Of a DNA stretch of 45,397 bases, positions 42,783 through 45,397 are shown in pieces. The position numbers were made by a program, and so were the translations under genes. The stretch is from assembly GCA_025458045.1 (NCBI GenBank), contig JALOTE010000017.1, forward strand, positions 1 through 45,397, given 5' to 3'. The notes beneath the pieces were generated by a model. The model was given only the letters and a program-made list of their open reading frames with translations, was not told the origin of the DNA and ran no database searches. The stretch comes from Rhizobiaceae bacterium (GTDB lineage Bacteria > Pseudomonadota > Alphaproteobacteria > Rhizobiales > Rhizobiaceae). The stretch's first letter is position 1; every line of letters begins with the position of its first letter.

Positions 42783-43568
42783 GTGCAGTCCACCCTTCCG
42801 ACTTCCCGCATGTCTTTCGGCATGTCACCCCGCGCCGCGGTCTCGTCCGCGCTTTTCGCCCTCATGCTTGCCGGGTCATCGATGTTCGACATCCCTTCCG
42901 CCTCCGCCGAAACGCCGGACCGCCGGGCGACGATCTCGGTTTCCGCGTCGGGCAAGGCCGCATTGGCACCCGACATCGCAACGCTGCAACTGACCGTGCT
43001 GCGCGAAGGGGCGACGGCGCGTGAAGCGCTTTCGGCCAACAATGCGGCGATGGCGGAAGTGCTCGCCGCGATGAAGGCTTTCGGCATCGAGGATCGTGAC
43101 CTGCAAACCTCCGGCTTCTCGATCAACCCGATGTTCACTTATCCGCGCGCCGATGAGCCGCAGACACCGCCAAAGATCGTCGGCTACCAGGTGCAAAACG
43201 GCCTCGCCGTGCGGGTGCGTGACCTCGCAAAGCTTGGCGACGTGCTGGATCAGGCGGTGTCGCTTGGCGTCAATTCCGGCGGAAATGTCACGTTTGGCAA
43301 TGACAATCCGGATGAGGCGCTGCAAACGGCCCGCGTTTCCGCGATGAAGAACGCCATGAACAAGGCGAAGGTACTGGTGGAGGCCGCCGGTGCCAGCCTC
43401 GGGCCGATCATGACGATCACCGAGAATTTCGAGGTGCCGTTCCCGCAGCCGGTGATGGCGAAAGCGATGATGGCGGACATGGCAGCCGCGCCTGAATCCG
43501 TGCCGGTCGCGGGCGGCGAAAACCTCTATTCGGTGACGGTGAACGTCACCTTCGAGATCAAGCAATAG
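42783..43568 (+). CDS. SIMPL-domain (DUF541) periplasmic protein
   Basis: 261 residues from GTG 42783, chosen because AGGAG lies ten bases upstream; ATG 42810 is an alternative. Signal peptide: SSALFALMLAGSSMFDIPSA with cleavage near SASA-ET. The mature protein has RRATISVSASGKAALAPDIA, LQLTVLREGATAREALSANN, DLQTSGFSINPMF (the conserved SIMPL block), VGYQVQNGLAVRVRDLAKLG and GPIMTITENFEVPFP. SIMPL proteins are exported and periplasmic or outer-membrane linked; roles in oxidative-stress defence have been reported for some relatives. Convergent with the GNAT gene (3 bp gap). Confidence 0.9.
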   Translation: MQSTLPTSRMSFGMSPRAAVSSALFALMLAGSSMFDIPSASAETPDRRATISVSASGKAALAPDIATLQLTVLREGATAREALSANNAAMAEVLAAMKAFGIEDRDLQTSGFSINPMFTYPRADEPQTPPKIVGYQVQNGLAVRVRDLAKLGDVLDQAVSLGVNSGGNVTFGNDNPDEALQTARVSAMKNAMNKAKVLVEAAGASLGPIMTITENFEVPFPQPVMAKAMMADMAAAPESVPVAGGENLYSVTVNVTFEIKQ

Positions 43569-43571
43569 AAC

Positions 43572-44192
43572 TCAAACAGTCAACGAGCGACGCCAGAACT
43601 CCATCGGTTTTGGCGTCTCCTCCGCCTCGCCCACATCGCGCCACGAGAATGTGGTGGCGAGGCCGGGGATGCGGGCATAGCCGCGCCTGGTCCAGAATGT
43701 GTCGAGCGGAACATAGTCCGCCGGACGGGCCGGGTGGTTGGCGGGGCGGATGACGGCGGTGAACAGCGTTGCCGAAAACCCTTGCGTCCTGGCCGCCGCC
43801 TCCCGTTCCTCAAAGAAGCGCACACCGACGCCGCGCCCGCGAAAGGCGGGCAAGAGGACCGATTCGCCGAAATAGAAATAGTCTGTGGGCGCGAGGCCGC
43901 TGGCGGCCAGCGGCCCGGAAAATGCCGCATGATGGTCGGCGAGTGGCGCGGCAGTGGCCGCGCCGATAAGGGTTTTGCCGTCGAACGCGCCGATGATCAC
44001 TGCGCCGGGCGCTTCCATATAGGCAGAGAGATAAGAGCGCTCATAGGCGAGGTCGCCGTCATAGAGGTAGGGCCATTCACGGAACACCGTGATCCGGAGC
44101 GCTGCGATGGCGTCGAAATGGGTGTCGAATTCGCCACGCGCAAAGGGGCGCACCGTCACGGGGGCGAGGCTTTCGGCCGAGAGGTGTGGCAT
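43572..44192 (-). CDS. GNAT-family N-acetyltransferase
   Basis: About 206 residues from ATG 44192 (the open frame reaches ATG 44285; the extra 31 residues look non-conserved). Acetyl-CoA-binding motif A is visible as [20 protein letters not shown] (R/Q-x-x-G-x-G/A), preceded by [19 protein letters not shown]. The block [13 protein letters not shown] is shared with a group of alphaproteobacterial GNAT proteins. Substrate unknown; no operon partner. Confidence 0.82.
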   Translation of the reverse strand: MPHLSAESLAPVTVRPFARGEFDTHFDAIAALRITVFREWPYLYDGDLAYERSYLSAYMEAPGAVIIGAFDGKTLIGAATAAPLADHHAAFSGPLAASGLAPTDYFYFGESVLLPAFRGRGVGVRFFEEREAAARTQGFSATLFTAVIRPANHPARPADYVPLDTFWTRRGYARIPGLATTFSWRDVGEAEETPKPMEFWRRSLTV

Positions 44193-44410
44193 CGCAGGCG
44201 TCCGGTTCCCGACATACAGGCTGGCGCGACTGGAGTGGGACAGGCTGTCGGGAAACGCAAGCCTGCCCGCAGTCGGGTGTTCCATCGGCGGCCCTTGCCC
44301 GCAAGCGACTTGAATCCGGCCTTTCGCATCGCCATCTTGGCGTCACCAGCGGCACGGCGCGATTCGACATTGCAACCGGGGGCGGTGCCGCATCATCATT
44401 GGAGAGCATC

Positions 44411-44728
44411 ATGGCCACGCACAAAGTCACCACGTCGAGCTTCAAGGCGGACGTTCTGGACTCCGACAAGCCCGTCGTCGTCGATTTCTGGGCCGAATGG
44501 TGCGGCCCGTGCCGCATGATCGCACCCGCATTGGAAGAACTCGCGGCCGAAATGCCGGGCGTGAAGATCGCCAAGGTCAACATCGACGAGAACCCGGAAC
44601 TGGCCGCGCAGTTCGGCGTACGTTCGATCCCGACGCTGTTGATGTTCAAGGGCGGCCAAGTGGCATCAAACATGGTGGGCGCCGCACCGAAAAGCCGCCT
44701 GTCGAGCTGGATCGCATCGGCTGCTTGA
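44411..44728 (+). CDS. trxA: Thioredoxin
   Basis: 105 residues, complete. Active site [15 protein letters not shown] with the CGPC redox pair; the conserved Lys in [19 protein letters not shown] and cis-Pro in [12 protein letters not shown]. Start ATG 44411 after GGAGAG at 44401-44406. General disulfide reductase of the cytoplasm and donor to ribonucleotide reductase, PAPS reductase and methionine sulfoxide reductase. Followed 25 bases later by a strong terminator. Confidence 0.97.
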   Translation: MATHKVTTSSFKADVLDSDKPVVVDFWAEWCGPCRMIAPALEELAAEMPGVKIAKVNIDENPELAAQFGVRSIPTLLMFKGGQVASNMVGAAPKSRLSSWIASAA

Positions 44729-44753
44729 GCGTCGCCTCATCGGATTGTCATCC

Positions 44754-44780
44754 AAAGCCCGGCCCCGTGCCGGGCTTTTT
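44754..44780 (+). terminator. Rho-independent terminator of trxA
   Basis: Perfect 10-bp stem AAAGCCCGGC / GCCGGGCTTT with loop CCCGT, continuing into TT at 44779-44780. Located 26-52 bases after the trxA stop. The A-run before and T-run after make it bidirectional in principle. Confidence 0.93.
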
Positions 44781-44840
44781 GTTGAAGGCGCGCTTCCGGC
44801 TCGCAAACAAGCATGCCTTCATCGTCCGGCGTTCGCTGAA

Positions 44841-44925
44841 GTCATCCTCGGGTTCATCCCGAGGACCCAACAACATCACCGACCATCAGAAATAACTGGG
44901 TCCTCGGCACAAGGCCGAGGATGAC
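44841..44925. repeat. Inverted pair of an extragenic palindromic element
   Basis: Copy A (44841-44869) GTCATCCTCGG...CCGAGGACCCA; copy B (44897-44925) is its reverse complement with central differences (TGGGTCCTCGG...CCGAGGATGAC). Each 29-bp copy is itself palindromic around the CCTCGG/CCGAGG arms, and the two face each other across 27 bases, so a large cruciform is possible. Similar GTCATCCTCGG palindromes are frequent in alphaproteobacterial intergenic DNA. No coding capacity. Confidence 0.8.
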
Positions 44926-45028
44926 TATGCGAAGGATGACCGACGCAACGGAATGAACCCGACGATGACGAAGGTGGGTGGCTGTCTTGGGGCGACTGCC
45001 TGATGGACCCGGGCAGCTGTGCGGGCGC

Positions 45029-45397
45029 TCAATCCGGCGGCGTGCCATTGGCGGCGAGCGCCGCGCCAGCGAGATAGAGCGAGCCGCCGATCAGGATGCG
45101 CGGGGCCGGTTCGAGCGGCTTCCACGTTCGCCGCAGCATCGTCAGCACGGCTTCGATCGACGGGAAGGCTTCAGCGGATCAAACCCGGCATCGCTCGATT
45201 GCACCGGCACGGTGAAGACGGCGCGCGCCAGCCCGTCAAAGGCGGCGAAATAGCCCTGCGGTTCCTTCGTCGTCAGCATGCCGCAAATCATGAAGAACGG
45301 TCGCGGGCGGCGCTCCTCCAGTTCGGCAATCGCTTCCGCGACAGCCTCGCCGGCATGCGGGTTGTGGCCGCCATCGATGATCAGTTCCGCGCCTTGC
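45029..45397 (-). pseudogene. folC: folC (dihydrofolate/folylpolyglutamate synthase) 3' end, frameshifted, partial
   Basis: From the window edge the minus strand reads LIIDGGHNPHAGEAVAEAIA, FMICGMLTTKEPQGYFAAF and FTVPVQSSDAGFDPLK, the C-terminal Mur-ligase-like domain of FolC, then hits a stop at 45144-45142. The expected continuation AFPSIEAVLTMLRRTW and ILIGGSLYLAGAALAANG runs in another frame to a TGA at 45031-45029. The two pieces join near 45165-45175, with roughly 12-15 residues missing from the usual linking segment. An intact FolC is essential in most bacteria, so either the sequence is wrong here or the C-terminus tolerates this. The gene continues past the window. Confidence 0.75.

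Overview
This is a high-GC chromosomal window that looks alphaproteobacterial. That placement rests on a DUF2793 protein, an RmlACBD/Wzm/Wzt polysaccharide locus, a DprE1/DprE2/UbiA-type lipid-linked pentose operon of the kind known from rhizobia and actinobacteria, a short 'GTCATCCTCGG...CCGAGGAYSMC'-type extragenic palindrome, and the general protein style. No 16S gene is present, so order and genus cannot be assigned. About 34 kb (1-33.9 kb) is one surface-glycan island; the rest (34-45.4 kb) is mixed chromosomal content.

Layout. 0-5.6 kb: a membrane sugar-phosphate transferase (initiating enzyme), a membrane FlaA1/CapD-type UDP-sugar 4,6-dehydratase, a GT2 glycosyltransferase and a DUF2793/beta-helix protein. 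5.6-7.4 kb: two unrelated-looking, AT-richer sulfotransferases. 7.5-11.2 kb (minus): a compact operon of a HAD-UbiA fusion, a DprE1-like flavoprotein and a DprE2-like SDR, which together match the three steps that make polyprenyl-phosphate-D-arabinofuranose from PRPP. 11.4-14.6 kb (plus): a GtrB/DPM-like polyprenyl-phosphate glycosyltransferase, an SDR epimerase, a methyltransferase and a GtrA-type membrane protein, tightly coupled. 14.7-17.5 kb: a third sulfotransferase and a tandem pair of closely related ones. 17.5-19.2 kb: a large polytopic GT-C-like membrane protein. 19.5-26.3 kb (plus): FdtA/QdtA-like ketoisomerase, DegT aminotransferase, a 917-residue GT61 protein with twelve short N-terminal repeats, a left-handed beta-helix acyltransferase, a MaoC-like protein and a GT2. 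26.35-33.9 kb (minus): rmlA-rmlC-rmlB-rmlD(broken)-double GT2-wzm-wzt. 34-36.8 kb: DUF1800/DUF1501 pair. 37.2-37.5 kb: tRNA-Val(TAC) and tRNA-Asp(GTC). 37.8-42.3 kb: a giant secreted subtilase with Ig-like repeats and a propeller-like C-terminus. 42.3-45.4 kb: tRNA-Ile(CAT) fragment, SIMPL-domain protein, GNAT acetyltransferase, thioredoxin with a clear terminator, an inverted pair of extragenic palindromes, and the frameshifted 3' end of folC.

How the parts fit (inference): nucleotide sugars (dTDP-4-keto-6-deoxyglucose to a dTDP-3-(acyl)amino-3,6-dideoxyhexose, with a possibly defunct L-rhamnose branch; a UDP-4-keto-6-deoxy sugar) feed soluble GT2/GT61 enzymes that build a lipid-linked glycan exported by Wzm/Wzt. 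In parallel, lipid-phosphate-linked pentose and hexose donors made by the UbiA/DprE1/DprE2 and GtrB-like enzymes would be flipped by GtrA-like protein and used at the periplasmic face by the GT-C protein. Five sulfotransferases imply a sulfated product. The combination of a mycobacterial-style decaprenyl-phospho-arabinose route, a Gtr-like decoration module and multiple sulfotransferases in one locus is the most interesting system here. Two genes (rmlD and folC) carry a frameshift plus an apparent short internal deletion and need checking against reads.
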